A stretch of DNA of 43,123 nucleotides from Anaerococcus obesiensis ph10 (GTDB lineage Bacteria; Bacillota; Clostridia; Tissierellales; Peptoniphilaceae). The DNA lies in contig NZ_HE978531.1 of assembly GCF_000311745.1 (NCBI RefSeq), positions 193,428-236,550 on the forward strand. The letters run 5' to 3'. How positions within the stretch are numbered: position 1 is the stretch's first letter; every line of letters begins with the position of its first letter. Under the pieces are notes generated by a model. It was given only the letters and a program-made list of their open reading frames with translations. It did no database searches and was not told the origin of the DNA. Positions 23,373 to 32,227 of the stretch are shown here, piece by piece. Position numbers and translations under genes: made by a program.

Positions 23373-24746
23373 ATGAAAGAATTAGAAAAAATTATAAATG
23401 AACAAAAAATATTTTTTAAAACTGGCTTAACCAATACAGAAGATTTTAGAAAAAAAGCTTTAATAACTTTAAAAAAATCTATTGATAAGTATAAGGAAGA
23501 AATTATTTATGCCTTAAAAATGGATTTAAATAAATCAAGCACAGAATCTTATATTTCAGAAATTGCAAGTGCCTATGCAGAAATTGATTTTTCTTTAAAA
23601 AATTTATCAAATTGGATGAAAGATACAAGAGAGATTACAAATATGGAGGCAATGCCTGCAAAATCTTTTACAAGATATGAACCTTTGGGTGTAACTCTAG
23701 TTATTTCTCCATGGAATTATCCGTTTTTGCTTGCAATAAATCCAATTGTAAATGCAATTTCAAGTGGTAATACTGTAATTTTAAAAACTTCAAAAAAATC
23801 TTCTTATACATCAAAAATAATAAAAAAATTATTGGATGAAAGTTTTGATAGGGCGTTTATTTATTGCGTTGATAATGAAAAAGTAAGTCATGATGAACTT
23901 TTATCTTACAAATACGACCATATATTTTTTACTGGCTCTCAAAAAGTTGGAAAAATAATTATGAAAAAAGCAAGTGAAAATTTGACAAAAGTTACGCTTG
24001 AGCTTGGTGGCAAATCTCCTTGCATAGTTGATGAAAGTGCAAATTTAAAATTTGCCGCAAAAAGAATTATTTGGGGAAAGCTTTTAAACAGCGGACAAAC
24101 TTGTGTAGCACCAGATTATTTGTTGGTTCATAAAGATGTTAAAAAAGAACTTTTAAGATTGATGAAACAAACAATATTAGAATTTTATGGCGATAGAGCA
24201 TTGGAAAATCCTGATTATCCAAGAATAATTGACAAAAATTCTTTTGAAAGACTCATTAATCTGATGGAAGGTCAAAATATTTACACAGGTGGTTTGTATA
24301 ATTCAAAAACTTTAAAAATTGAGCCTACAATAATTGATAATGTAGATTTTTCAAATAAAATTATGCAAGAAGAAATTTTTGGACCAATTCTTCCAGTAAT
24401 AGAATACAATGATATTTTTAAAATTATAGAAAAATTAAAATTTATGGATAAGCCTCTTTCAATGTATATTTTTAGTGAAGATAAAGAACATATTGATAGA
24501 CTAACTTATGATTTATCATCTGGTGGAGTTTGTATAAATGATACGATAATGCATTTGACAAATCCTAATTTAGAATTTGGAGGAGTTGGAGAAAGTGGAA
24601 TGGGTGGTTATCATGGGAAATTTGGTTTTATGAATTTTTCAAACAGAAAATCTATAATGATTAGGTCGAACAATATTGATATAAAAATAAAATATCCACC
24701 ATATTCAAAAGGTCAAGAAAAAATAATTAAAAAAATTTTCAAATAA
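23373..24746 (+). CDS. Class 3-type aldehyde dehydrogenase (YwdH/AlkH-like)
   Basis: A 457-residue NAD(P)-dependent aldehyde dehydrogenase. SPWNYPFLLAINPIVNAISS, then FFTGSQKVGKIIM, then TLELGGKSPCIVDE with the general-base glutamate, and the nucleophile block SGQTCVAPDYLLV. The APDY continuation and the shorter length are typical of class 3 enzymes that oxidise fatty or aromatic aldehydes. QEEIFGPILPV is also present. A positively charged C-terminus could associate with the membrane; there is no clear helix. RBS GCGAGG. Monocistronic, followed by a terminator. Confidence 0.92.
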   Translation: MKELEKIINEQKIFFKTGLTNTEDFRKKALITLKKSIDKYKEEIIYALKMDLNKSSTESYISEIASAYAEIDFSLKNLSNWMKDTREITNMEAMPAKSFTRYEPLGVTLVISPWNYPFLLAINPIVNAISSGNTVILKTSKKSSYTSKIIKKLLDESFDRAFIYCVDNEKVSHDELLSYKYDHIFFTGSQKVGKIIMKKASENLTKVTLELGGKSPCIVDESANLKFAAKRIIWGKLLNSGQTCVAPDYLLVHKDVKKELLRLMKQTILEFYGDRALENPDYPRIIDKNSFERLINLMEGQNIYTGGLYNSKTLKIEPTIIDNVDFSNKIMQEEIFGPILPVIEYNDIFKIIEKLKFMDKPLSMYIFSEDKEHIDRLTYDLSSGGVCINDTIMHLTNPNLEFGGVGESGMGGYHGKFGFMNFSNRKSIMIRSNNIDIKIKYPPYSKGQEKIIKKIFK

Positions 24747-24778
24747 GAATCCTAATTTATCTAGGATTCTTATTTTTT
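24745..24778 (+). terminator. Intrinsic terminator after the aldehyde dehydrogenase
   Basis: AAGAATCCTA pairs with TAGGATTCTT across a short loop, with a T-rich tail. The left arm touches the stop codon. Confidence 0.85.
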
Positions 24779-24847
24779 ATTTTATTTTAATTTATTGAAT
24801 AAAAAAATTACAAAAGTATAATAGCTTTTATATCAAGAGGTGGTTTT

Positions 24848-26497
24848 ATGGTGTTTATATCTGATGAAAAGAAAAACGAAATTTTAGAAAATTCAGATAT
24901 TGTAGCAATTATTGGAGATTATGTAGATTTAAAAAAATCTGGAAACTCTTATAAGGGTTTGTGTCCTTTTCACAACGAAAAGACACCATCCTTTACAGTT
25001 GATGACAGGAAACAATTATTTCATTGCTTCGGTTGTGGCGAAGGTGGAGATGTTGTTTCTTTTATTATGCACAAAGAAGGACTTTCCTACATTGATTCTA
25101 TGAAATATTTGGCTAAAAAAGCTGGTATAAAACTTGATGATACAAAATCTTCTAAAGAAAATAAAATTTTAAATAGATATTACGATATTAATAAAGATAT
25201 AATGATGTATTTTTACAAAAATTTGTTGACTGATAAGGCTTGTCAAATTTATTTGAAAAACAGAGGATTTAGGTCAAATATTGTAAATACTTTTATGCTT
25301 GGTTTTGCTAAAAATTCTTGGGATGATTTATTATCTTATGTAAAAAAGAAAGATTATCTTTTGGATGATATTGAAAATTTGGGTTTAATTAAAAAATCTC
25401 AAAATGGAAAATATTATGATAAGTACAGAAATAGATTGATTTTTCCAATTATAAATCACTATGGAAAAGTTATTGGATTTGGTGGAAGAAGTATTGATTC
25501 TACTATGCCAAAATATTTAAATTCACCAGAAAGCCAAGTTTTCAAAAAAAGATACAACCTCTATGGTTTAAATATTTTCAAAAAACAATCTAATAAAGAT
25601 ATTATCTTGGTTGAAGGATATATGGATGTAATTGGTTTAAATAATCAAGGTATTGACCAAGCTGTGGCAAGTCTTGGAACATCACTTACAAGCGATCAGG
25701 CAAAACTTTTAAAAAGATATGCAAAAAATGTTTATATTTGCTACGACGAAGATAATGCTGGAATAAAAGCTACAGATAGGGCAATCGAAATTTTATTAGA
25801 TGAAGGAATAAAACCAAATATAATTAGCCTTGAAAAAGGTCTTGACCCAGATGATTTTGTAAAAAAATATGGCAGAGATGCTTTTATAAAAAAGATGGAT
25901 GAGGCTAGTGATGTTTACAATTACAAGTATAATAAAATTCTCGACTTATATGCAGAGAGTAAGGACAATGAAAAATTTGAAAAATTAAATTTATTTATAG
26001 AATTTTTATCTTCAATAAAATCAGATCTTACTAGAGAAATTTTTATAAATAATGTAAGCAAACTTTTTGATATAGATAAATCTACTTTAAAAGAATCTGT
26101 CTTAAAGTATAATGATAACTACAAAAAGACTTACAAAAATCAAAATAAAGATAGTTTTTATAATAAAAATGATTTTAAAAATTTTAACACCAATCAAAGC
26201 ACAATTATTGAAAGAAAAAAATATTCTGTTTCCACAAATGAGCTTGAAACGTTAAGATTATATCTTAATCAAAAAGATGAGTATGATAAAAATAAAGATT
26301 TTTTTGATCAAGTAATAGTGGATGAAAAATTGCTTGAAATAAAACAATATATTGACAAAAATGGTTTTGATAAAATAAGCGAAAATTTTTCAAATGACTA
26401 CCAATTTATTATAGATTACATCAAAGATAAGTCCAATAAGATTGTAGGAAATGAATTAATAGAAAAAATAAATTTAGAAAATAGAAAAAACTTTTAA
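24848..26497 (+). CDS. dnaG: DNA primase
   Basis: A 549-residue primase. The CHC2 zinc domain, CPFHNEKTPSFTVDDRKQLF followed by HCFGCGEGGD, fills residues 40-65. The Toprim core contains VEGYMDVI and CYDEDNAGIKA with the metal-binding acids. The C-terminal helicase-binding region is divergent and lysine/asparagine-rich, which makes the protein somewhat shorter than the usual 590-600. It synthesises RNA primers for replication. RBS AGAGGTGG. The gene heads the conserved dnaG-rpoD cluster of Firmicutes; 49 bases separate it from rpoD. Confidence 0.97.
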   Translation: MVFISDEKKNEILENSDIVAIIGDYVDLKKSGNSYKGLCPFHNEKTPSFTVDDRKQLFHCFGCGEGGDVVSFIMHKEGLSYIDSMKYLAKKAGIKLDDTKSSKENKILNRYYDINKDIMMYFYKNLLTDKACQIYLKNRGFRSNIVNTFMLGFAKNSWDDLLSYVKKKDYLLDDIENLGLIKKSQNGKYYDKYRNRLIFPIINHYGKVIGFGGRSIDSTMPKYLNSPESQVFKKRYNLYGLNIFKKQSNKDIILVEGYMDVIGLNNQGIDQAVASLGTSLTSDQAKLLKRYAKNVYICYDEDNAGIKATDRAIEILLDEGIKPNIISLEKGLDPDDFVKKYGRDAFIKKMDEASDVYNYKYNKILDLYAESKDNEKFEKLNLFIEFLSSIKSDLTREIFINNVSKLFDIDKSTLKESVLKYNDNYKKTYKNQNKDSFYNKNDFKNFNTNQSTIIERKKYSVSTNELETLRLYLNQKDEYDKNKDFFDQVIVDEKLLEIKQYIDKNGFDKISENFSNDYQFIIDYIKDKSNKIVGNELIEKINLENRKNF

Positions 26498-26546
26498 AAA
26501 AGTTAAGAAATAGAGACTAATCACTTCAAAGCTGGAGGGGAGACTT

Positions 26547-28392
26547 ATGACTAGTGATAACGAAAAGATGCTAGAAGATGATCTTCTAAGGGAAATAATA
26601 GATGAATTTAAATCTATTAGTGAATCTCAAGATGGAGTTGTAACTTACAAACAAGTTTACACTTTTGAGACCTTTAAAGAAATGGAAGATGAAAGCAAAA
26701 AATATGTTATAGGCCAAATTATATCCAATGGAATAGAGATTGTTGAAGAACAAAGAACTGTTTTGGACGAAGATGAAGATGACGAAGAAATCAGAGAAGA
26801 TCTTGATAATGATGACGATGAAGATTTTTCAGATGAAAAACTTGAAGATCACATGAAAAAAGCTTCTAACAAGCAAAAGTTAGAAAAAAAGTTTATACAA
26901 GATGAAGCTATCACTGGTATAAAGTTGGATGACCCTGTAAAAATGTATTTAAAAGAAATTGGAAAAGTTAAGCTATTAGATGCTCACGAAGAAATATTTT
27001 TGGCAAAAAAAATGGAGCTGGGAGATATTGCGTTCAGGAGTAAAAGTGGCAAAAAAACTTACCAAACAAAATAAAGTAAAACTTGCTTTAGACATATTTT
27101 ATGGAGACCTTTCATTAACTATACTTGGTGCAAATCAATCGATTTTAGAAAATAAAGAATTTGATGATGAAACAAAAACAAATCTTGAGTCATTGATTGA
27201 AATTGGAAATCAATTTGAAAATATGTTAAATCAAGAATTAACAGATGAACAATTGGAAGCAATAAAATCTAAAATATTAATTTGCAATATTGCACAAAAA
27301 TCTATAGCTGACAAAGAATTAAGTGAAAAAGAAGCAAATATTTTGTGTGATTTATTTGATAATTTTGGAAAATTAGTTGCAACAAAAGAATCTGACGATA
27401 TAGTTTCACTAATTTATTTAGCTTTTTCAGACCTTTACAAAAAGGGAGCTGAAAATGAAATTTTAAAAACCAATGATAGGCTGATAATTAACGATTTAAT
27501 AAATTTTTCAAACAAAGCCAGGCAAGTTTATGAATATAAGCCGCTTTCAGAATCAAGTATAAAAGATTTGGAAAGATTTACAAAAACCAAAAATCTGTGC
27601 AAGAAAATTTTTGAAGATCAAGGATTTGATGCAGACGATGTAAAAAGATTGAATAGGGCAATATTTGATGCAAATAGGGCAAAACAAAAATTAGCAGAGA
27701 CAAATTTAAGGCTTGTTGTATCAATTGCAAAAAAATATGTAGGTCGTGGAATGAGCTTTTTGGATTTGATTCAAGAAGGAAATATGGGACTTATGAAAGC
27801 AGTTGATAAGTATGATTACAACAGAGGATTTAAATTTTCCACTTATGCAACTTGGTGGATAAGACAAGCTATAACTCGTGCTATTGCCGACCAAGCTAGG
27901 ACAATTAGAATTCCTGTTCACATGGTTGAAACAATAAATAAATTAGTTAGAATTCAAAGACAATTAGTTCAAGATTTAGGACGTGATCCATCAAACGAAG
28001 AGATTGCTGAGCAAATGGGAATTGAAGTTGAAAAAGTTCAAGAGATAAGAAAAATTGCTCAAGAACCTGTTAGTTTGGAAACACCAATCGGCGAAGAAGA
28101 AGACAGCCATTTGGGAGATTTTATAGAAGATGATACAGCCATAAATCCTGATGATGCAGCAAACTATTCAATGCTAAGAGATCAACTAAATGATGTTTTA
28201 TCTTGTCTTGGAGCAAGAGAAAAAAGAGTTTTACAATTAAGATTTGGACTTATAGATGGAACTCCAAGAACATTAGAAGAAGTTGGAAAAGAATTTGATG
28301 TAACTCGCGAGAGAATTAGACAAATAGAAGCAAAGGCGTTAAGAAAATTAAAATCGCCTAATAAGAGTGAATTATTGAAAGACTTTTTATAG
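26547..28392 (+). pseudogene. rpoD: Primary sigma factor RpoD/SigA, one-base frameshift in the assembly
   Basis: The first frame (26547-27074) encodes region 1.1, a long acidic linker and region 1.2 ([20 protein letters not shown] then [13 protein letters not shown]). The second frame carries regions 2 to 4: [56 protein letters not shown], and the helix-turn-helix end [20 protein letters not shown]. Removing one A from the A7 run at 27051-27057 joins them into 614 residues. Between regions 1.2 and 2.1 lies an unusual insert of roughly 210 residues. The housekeeping sigma factor is essential, so a true null is unlikely. It sits between dnaG and trmK as in other Firmicutes. Confidence 0.93.
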
Positions 28393-28393
28393 A

Positions 28394-29089
28394 ATGAAAA
28401 TTACTAAACGACTAGAAAAAATAGCAAAGCTAGTTGATGAAGGTAAAAAAGTAATTGATATTGGGACTGATCACGGATTAGTCCCTTTATATTTAGCAAA
28501 AAATGAAATATCAAAAGAAATTCTTGCAACAGATATTTCAAAAAAAAGCCTTCAAAAACTAGAAGAAAAGCTAGATGATAATTTAAAAAAAATAATAGAA
28601 ACAAAAGTTTGTGACGGACTAAATGATATAGAAATAAAAGACAATCAAATAGCCATAATTGCAGGAATGGGTGCAGTTACTATAATTGAAATTATTTCTA
28701 ATAATATAGAAAAGATAAGAAAACTTGATTATGTAATTTGTGAGGGAAATATTGGCAATGAAAAGTTAAGAAAATTTTTAAATGAAAATAGTTTTTTTAT
28801 TGACAAGGATTTTCTTATTAAAGATGGAAGAAAACACTACGATATTATTAGATTTAAAAATGGAAAAGATAGAAAACTTTCTTTGGGAGAAATTTATTTT
28901 GGTAAATTTATCTACAAAGATTTCAATCCATTATTAATGAAAAGACTTGAGCAAATTTATAAGAAAAATATAAAATTTAAAGAAAATATAGAAAAATTTT
29001 CAGACAATAAACAAGGATTAGACCTTATTGAAGAAAGATTACAAGCAATAGAAGAGGTTAAAAATTATGAAGATAAAAGATATAATTAA
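28394..29089 (+). CDS. trmK: tRNA (adenine(22)-N(1))-methyltransferase TrmK
   Basis: A 231-residue SAM-dependent methyltransferase. Motif I is VIDIGTDHGLVPLYL, followed by EILATDISKKSLQKLEEKL and IIAGMGAVTIIEI, the order found in TrmK (YqfN). It methylates A22 in the D-arm of certain tRNAs. The start lies one base after the rpoD stop, and the 3' end overlaps nif3 by 23 bases. The sigA-trmK-nif3 order is widespread in Firmicutes. There is no strong ribosome site of its own, so coupling to rpoD translation is likely. Confidence 0.92.
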   Translation: MKITKRLEKIAKLVDEGKKVIDIGTDHGLVPLYLAKNEISKEILATDISKKSLQKLEEKLDDNLKKIIETKVCDGLNDIEIKDNQIAIIAGMGAVTIIEIISNNIEKIRKLDYVICEGNIGNEKLRKFLNENSFFIDKDFLIKDGRKHYDIIRFKNGKDRKLSLGEIYFGKFIYKDFNPLLMKRLEQIYKKNIKFKENIEKFSDNKQGLDLIEERLQAIEEVKNYEDKRYN

Positions 29090-29834
29090 ATTTTTGGAAG
29101 AAAGATTTCCGCTTTCACTACAAGAAGAGTGGGATAATTCTGGACTTCAAATTGGAAATATTGAAAATGACTTAACAAATATAATGATTTCTTTGGATCT
29201 TGACGAACAAACAATACAAAAAGCAAAAGAGAAATCTTGTAATTTGATTATAAATCATCATCCATTTTTATTTTCTTCAATTAAATCAATAGACTTAAAC
29301 GAAGAAAAGGGAAAGATTATTAAAGATTTAATTAAAAATGATATTACAGTTTTTGCCATGCATACCAATCTTGATATAGGTAAAGGCGGAGTGAATGATA
29401 ATTTGGCAAAACTTTTAGAGCTTAAAGATATTTCAAATTTAGATACAAATAATGAAAATCCTATGGCAAGATTTGGATATACAGATGAAATAACAGCTTA
29501 TGATTTTTCTAAATTTGTAAAAGAAAAATTAAATTGCAAAGGACTTATACTTTATGGAGATAAAAATAAAAAAATAAAAAAAGTTGCTCTTTGTGGAGGA
29601 GCCGGCAGTGATTTTATAAGTGATGCAATTAAAAAAGACTGTGATCTTATTGTAACAAGTGATGTAAAATATCATGAGGCCATAGATAATTGTAAAAAAA
29701 TAAATATAGTCGATCCAGGACATTTCGCAAGCGAAAATCATATTATTTATATGATAAAAGATTTATTAGAAAAAAATTTTGCAACGGGAATATACACTTG
29801 TGCAAAAAAAGATTCATATAGAGAATTTATATAA
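29067..29834 (+). CDS. Nif3-like dinuclear metal-centre protein
   Basis: A 255-residue member of the NIF3/YqfO family. It reads FLEERFPLSLQEEWDNSGLQ at the start, NHHPFLFSSIKSI with metal-binding histidines, and MHTNLDIGKGGVNDNLA with another histidine and aspartate. The C-terminus has PGHFASENHIIY, with the last histidine and glutamate ligands. It lacks the extra inserted domain of long YqfO proteins. Members form hexameric rings with two metals per subunit; the reaction is debated (GTP cyclohydrolase-like or other). RBS AGAGG lies inside trmK, overlap 23 bases. Confidence 0.92.
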   Translation: MKIKDIIKFLEERFPLSLQEEWDNSGLQIGNIENDLTNIMISLDLDEQTIQKAKEKSCNLIINHHPFLFSSIKSIDLNEEKGKIIKDLIKNDITVFAMHTNLDIGKGGVNDNLAKLLELKDISNLDTNNENPMARFGYTDEITAYDFSKFVKEKLNCKGLILYGDKNKKIKKVALCGGAGSDFISDAIKKDCDLIVTSDVKYHEAIDNCKKINIVDPGHFASENHIIYMIKDLLEKNFATGIYTCAKKDSYREFI

Positions 29835-29836
29835 TC

Positions 29837-29864
29837 TTTACAAATACAAAAATTATGATAAAAT
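29837..29864 (+). promoter_or_regulatory. Candidate rnpB promoter
   Basis: TTTACA, a 16-base spacer and TAAAAT, placing initiation at about 29871, right at the predicted 5' end of rnpB. Confidence 0.6.
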
Positions 29865-29871
29865 AAATAAC

Positions 29872-30202
29872 GGAGTAAATTGAATAATCGCGTCAATGAC
29901 GAGGAAAGTCCGTGCACCACAGAGTAAGGATGCTAGATAACGTCTAGTAAGGGTGACCTTCAGGCAAGTGCAAAAGAAAGTATACCGCCAAAATTTTTGG
30001 TAAGGGTGGAACGGTGAGGTAAGAGCTCACCAGATAATTAGTGATAATTATGCTGTGTAAACCCCATCCGGTGCAAGAACAAAAGGGACAATAGGATTTC
30101 TACTCGAAACGGTCCAGTATGGTAGTTCGCTTGAGCTAATTGGCAACAATTAGCCTAGATAGATGATTATTTTTAACAGAACACGGCTTATAGATTTACT
30201 CT
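29872..30202 (+). ncRNA. rnpB: RNase P RNA, bacterial class A
   Basis: The conserved core GAGGAAAGTCCGTGC appears near the 5' end, then GTAAGGGTGGAACGGTGAGG, AACCCCATCCGG, AAACGGTCC, the TTGAGC...AGCCTAGATAGATGA block, and the 3' core ACAGAACACGGCTTA. The outer stem P1 pairs GAGTAAATT with GATTTACTC. Element order follows the class A (ancestral) fold seen in E. coli and most Clostridia, not the B type of Bacillus. Length is about 331 nt. It forms the catalytic RNA that trims tRNA 5' leaders. Confidence 0.96.
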
Positions 30203-30216
30203 ATTTTTATTAAATT

Positions 30217-30250
30217 TAACTATCCTAATTTAAAAGGGTAGTTTTTTTAT
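30217..30250 (+). terminator. Intrinsic terminator of rnpB
   Basis: AACTATCCT pairs with AGGGTAGTT (one mismatch), followed by seven T. The rest of the gap to 30496 is extremely AT-rich and shows only the promoter below. Confidence 0.85.
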
Positions 30251-30415
30251 TGAAAAATTTAAAAATAAATTGTAACAAATAAGAAAAAAATATAAAAAAA
30301 GTTACGAAATAAAAATTATTTTTCAAATATTTTAAATAAATTGGGTTTATACAAGTGTTTTCACAAATAAATATAAAAAATATGTCAAAAAGTGTAATTT
30401 TTTTGTAACTTATTA

Positions 30416-30444
30416 TTGACTATTTTGTTAAAAAGTTATATTAT
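30416..30444 (+). promoter_or_regulatory. Promoter of the SH3-NlpC/P60 gene
   Basis: TTGACT at 30416-30421, a 17-base spacer and TATTAT at 30439-30444. The leader to the ATG is about 45 bases. Confidence 0.8.
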
Positions 30445-30496
30445 TATTCTAGATTTCATAACAGATAAAAAAAACAAATTTTAAACGGAGGAAACA

Positions 30497-32179
30497 ATGA
30501 GTAAGAAAAATATAGGATCGACAATAGGAGTGTTAGCCGCAGTTACAATAGGTGCTTCTGCTTATGCTTCTACGATTAATAATTTAGATAAAGAAGATCA
30601 ATCAAAAAAGGTATTAGAAAATAATGTATCTTATATTGAAAAAGAATATGCATCCAAAGTTAATTCTGTAAAAAAAGATTATTCTAACGAAGTTAAAAAT
30701 ACTAAATTTGCAGAAAAAACAGAGACAAAAAAAGATGCAAAAATATCTAAAACAAGAAATTTGGCTGATCCTACACTTTTTGAATCATCAAGTGAAGATG
30801 CTATAGTTAAAGCTGTAGATGAAAAAATTCAAGAAAATAAAGAAGAAGATCAAAATAAAAATCAAAATACAGTTGAACAAGCTTTAGAACAAAGCCCTGT
30901 AGTTGAAAAGTTTGTAGCTGTAGAATCATTAAATGTTAGGTCTTCAAAAAATGATCAAGAAAATAACGTAATAGACATATTAAATAAAAATACTAAAGTA
31001 AGTGGACAAGTTGAAGATGGTTGGTTAAAAACTGATAAAGGATACATAAAATTAGACTTTTTATCTGATCAAGCTGTAGAAGATACTAACCAAGAAGATT
31101 TAATAGCCCAAGAAGAGGCAAGAAAAGCTGAGGAAGCTAAAAAAGCTGAAGAAGCAAGAAAAGCTGAGGAAGCTAAAAAGGCCGAAGAAGCAAGAAAAGC
31201 TGAGGAAGCTAAAAAGGCCGAAGAAGCAAGAAAAGCTGAAGAAGCTAAAAAAGCACAAGCTAGCCAAGCAACAAGTTATACTGGATGGGTAAATGTTAGT
31301 GCATTAAATGTAAGAAGTGGAGCAGGAACAGGTTCTAGTATTATTGGATCATTGTCAACTGGAGATAAAGTTTCAGGAACACTTCAAAATGGTTGGTTAA
31401 AAATCAGTTATAATGGACAAGTTGCTTATGTATCTGCAAACTGTTTATCAAATACAGAAGTTAAAAAACCAGTTGTTGAGAAAAAACAAGAAAACAATAC
31501 ACCAGCAAAACAAGAAAATACAGTTCAATCTCAAGCTTATACAGGTTGGGTAAATACAGCTGCATTAAATGTTAGATCAGGTGCATCAACATCATACAGT
31601 ATAATAGGCTCTTATACTATGGGAGATAAAGTTAGTGGACAATTAGCTAATGGATGGTTGAAAGTAAACTATAATGGAAGAACTGGATATATAAGTGCAA
31701 ATCTACTTTCAAGCAAAGAAGTTGCTAAACCACAACAAGTTGTAGAAAATAATAAAACAAACAATAATTCAATAGGACAACAAACTGCAACACAAACACC
31801 TCAAGCTTCAGCAAGTGGACAAGCTGCTGCAAATATTGCTAGACAATTTGTTGGTTATCCTTACGTGTGGGGAGGAGCATCTCCAAGTGGATTTGATTGT
31901 TCAGGTTTAGTTTATTATGCTTATAAACAAATTGGAGTTAATTTAAATAGAAATTCTGCTGCACAATTTTCTAATGGATATTCAGTAGGTATCAATAATT
32001 TGCAACCAGGAGATCTTGTATTCTTTAATCAAAGTGGATCTATTGACCATGTAGGAATGATTGTTGATTATAATGGTAATTATGTTCATGCAGTAAGTCC
32101 AGGAGTTGGAGTTCAAATTGGAAATATCTATAATTCATGGAGTCAAAGAGTATTTGCAGGAGCAAGAAGAATATTTTAA
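30497..32179 (+). CDS. Secreted SH3b-domain NlpC/P60 peptidoglycan hydrolase
   Basis: A 560-residue wall enzyme with a signal peptide (cleavage probably near ASAYAS, residues 21-26). Three bacterial SH3 domains follow at about residues 140-190, 262-312 and 350-402; the last two share GWVN-x-x-ALNVRSGA and VSG-x-L-x-NGWLK. A helical KAEEA repeat block (residues 206-253) separates the first from the second. The C-terminal NlpC/P60 domain (about 445-560) has the catalytic cysteine in FDCSGLVYYAY and histidines in IDHVGMIV and VHAVSPG. Such endopeptidases cut stem peptides, often gamma-D-Glu to diamino acid. RBS CGGAGGA. A strong promoter implies high expression. Confidence 0.94.
   Translation: MSKKNIGSTIGVLAAVTIGASAYASTINNLDKEDQSKKVLENNVSYIEKEYASKVNSVKKDYSNEVKNTKFAEKTETKKDAKISKTRNLADPTLFESSSEDAIVKAVDEKIQENKEEDQNKNQNTVEQALEQSPVVEKFVAVESLNVRSSKNDQENNVIDILNKNTKVSGQVEDGWLKTDKGYIKLDFLSDQAVEDTNQEDLIAQEEARKAEEAKKAEEARKAEEAKKAEEARKAEEAKKAEEARKAEEAKKAQASQATSYTGWVNVSALNVRSGAGTGSSIIGSLSTGDKVSGTLQNGWLKISYNGQVAYVSANCLSNTEVKKPVVEKKQENNTPAKQENTVQSQAYTGWVNTAALNVRSGASTSYSIIGSYTMGDKVSGQLANGWLKVNYNGRTGYISANLLSSKEVAKPQQVVENNKTNNNSIGQQTATQTPQASASGQAAANIARQFVGYPYVWGGASPSGFDCSGLVYYAYKQIGVNLNRNSAAQFSNGYSVGINNLQPGDLVFFNQSGSIDHVGMIVDYNGNYVHAVSPGVGVQIGNIYNSWSQRVFAGARRIF
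31112..31255 (+). repeat. Four tandem 36-bp repeats (EEARKAEEAKKA)
   Basis: Four near-identical 12-codon units lie inside the NlpC/P60 gene, differing by a few synonymous bases (GCT/GCC, GAG/GAA). They encode a charged single alpha-helix type spacer that could span part of the wall. Copy number is likely to vary between strains. Confidence 0.92.
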
Positions 32180-32191
32180 TTAAATAAATTA

Positions 32192-32217
32192 AAAACACCC
32201 TTAGGGGTGTTTTTTTA
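32192..32217 (+). terminator. Intrinsic terminator after the NlpC/P60 gene
   Basis: AACACCC pairs with GGGTGTT around a short loop, followed by seven T. It lies immediately before folD. Confidence 0.9.
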
Positions 32218-32227
32218 GGATTAAATT

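Noticed and set aside
31112..31255. CRISPR-like array
   Set aside because: The repeats are contiguous, 36 bp, in frame and encode a protein helix; there are no spacers and no cas genes.
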